The notes below the pieces were generated by a model. The model made no database searches. It was not told where the DNA came from and was given only the letters and a program-made list of their open reading frames with translations. The position numbers were made by a program, and so were the translations under genes. A stretch of 64,000 nucleotides of DNA from Cupriavidus respiraculi (lineage in GTDB: Bacteria; Pseudomonadota; Gammaproteobacteria; Burkholderiales; Burkholderiaceae), in assembly GCF_914271545.1 (NCBI RefSeq), contig NZ_CAJZAH010000008.1, forward strand, positions 62,001-126,000. Reading direction: 5' to 3'. This document shows, in pieces, positions 63,464-64,000 of the stretch. How positions within the stretch are numbered: the first letter of the stretch is position 1; the number at the start of each line of letters is the position of its first letter.

Positions 63464-64000
63464 CTATTCGCCAACTCGAGCGAGTAATGTCAGTTCCGAG
63501 TCGAGCTCCATTGCAGCTATCACCTTCGCAATTTTGTACGCCAGCAGTGGAGGGACGGCATTGCCAACTTGGTGGAACTGTTCGGTGCGGTTCCCCTGAA
63601 AAAAATAGTTGTCGGGGAACGTCTGTAATCGTGCGGCCTCCCGTACCGTAAGACTTCGGCACTGGCTGGGATCAGGATGGATGAAGTAGTGCCCATCCTT
63701 CGCGATATGACTGGTGATCGTGGTGGACGGACGGTCGTACGCTTGCACCCTGAACCGGTCGGCAAACTTGCCAGACTCCCAGTTGCGATGCTCGGGGCGA
63801 AGTCCGCTCAGTAACGAGAAGTCTTCGTGCCCCTTGGGCGAACGTTCGAAGGCTTTAGCGAACGCAGCCGAAAAGGCATATCGCCTGAGGTCGCTGCTCA
63901 TATGGCCCCTCGTTTCTGAATTTAGCCAGACGCGAAGGTTGTCGTCGTGGTACCACTTCTGCAACGGTGTGCAGGGTGTGAAATCGAACTTCGTTCGCGG
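63464..64000 (-). CDS. C5-cytosine DNA methyltransferase, C-terminal part (cut by window edge)
   Basis: Open on minus from the window end to the stop at 63464; at least 178 residues, N-terminus outside. Motif IX/X region is clear: [39 protein letters not shown] and [15 protein letters not shown]. The N-terminal AdoMet and PC motifs are not visible. It is the expected modification partner of the Z1/MORC cassette, although transcribed in the opposite direction. A vsr-like gene may follow outside the window. Confidence 0.9.
   Translation of the reverse strand, partial: PRTKFDFTPCTPLQKWYHDDNLRVWLNSETRGHMSSDLRRYAFSAAFAKAFERSPKGHEDFSLLSGLRPEHRNWESGKFADRFRVQAYDRPSTTITSHIAKDGHYFIHPDPSQCRSLTVREAARLQTFPDNYFFQGNRTEQFHQVGNAVPPLLAYKIAKVIAAMELDSELTLLARVGE

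Overview
The window looks like a chromosome segment of a high-GC beta-proteobacterium of the Burkholderiaceae, most likely Cupriavidus or a close relative. That is an inference from gene order: aroK-aroB-dgt, gltB-gltD, the mla lipid-transport genes running into ibaG-murA, a long his run with marC inside it, tatABC, petABC and sspA-sspB. These protein families and this order are characteristic of that group. No ribosomal RNA genes and no CRISPR array were seen.

Region 1 (1-39994) is core chromosome. It encodes shikimate pathway enzymes (aroK, aroB), a dNTPase, a solitary RAYT transposase with flanking inverted repeats, glutamate synthase, a GNAT acetyltransferase and a Bug-type binding protein. 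These are followed by the outer-membrane lipid asymmetry system (mlaF, E, D, A, C, B), an ABC exporter pair, ibaG and murA. The histidine pathway (hisG, D, C, B, marC, hisH, A, F, I, E) runs into a small membrane protein, a HIT hydrolase and tatABC. A porin, a DegS-type protease, a Nif3 protein, MscL, the cytochrome bc1 genes and the SspA/SspB pair complete the region.

Region 2 (39995-53372) is a genomic island in a tRNA-Thr(TGT) gene. A tyrosine integrase starts just after the tRNA. A perfect 46-bp copy of the tRNA 3' end (40025-40070) recurs at 53327-53372 and marks the two ends, giving an element of about 13.3 kb. Its front carries a divergent control region, a small HTH protein, a replication-initiator-like protein and small unknown proteins. 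Its cargo is a complete type I restriction-modification operon (hsdM-hsdS-hsdR, minus strand) and a DarT-family ADP-ribosyltransferase toxin with no recognisable DarG antitoxin. A (CGACGG)9 microsatellite lies near the right end.

Region 3 (53373-64000) begins at the right att copy and a terminator, then holds a tightly packed plus-strand operon. Its genes are an RpoD-like sigma factor with N-terminal ankyrin repeats, a MORC/MutL-like GHKL ATPase, a Z1-type helicase-like ATPase, a PD-(D/E)XK nuclease-like protein and an AIPR-family protein. Convergent to it, and cut by the window edge, is a C5-cytosine DNA methyltransferase. The ATPase, Z1, nuclease, AIPR and methylase set matches a known class of prokaryotic MORC-linked restriction-like modules. 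A housekeeping-type sigma factor fused to ankyrin repeats as the first gene of such an operon is the most unusual thing in the window and the best candidate for an undescribed regulatory or defence arrangement.
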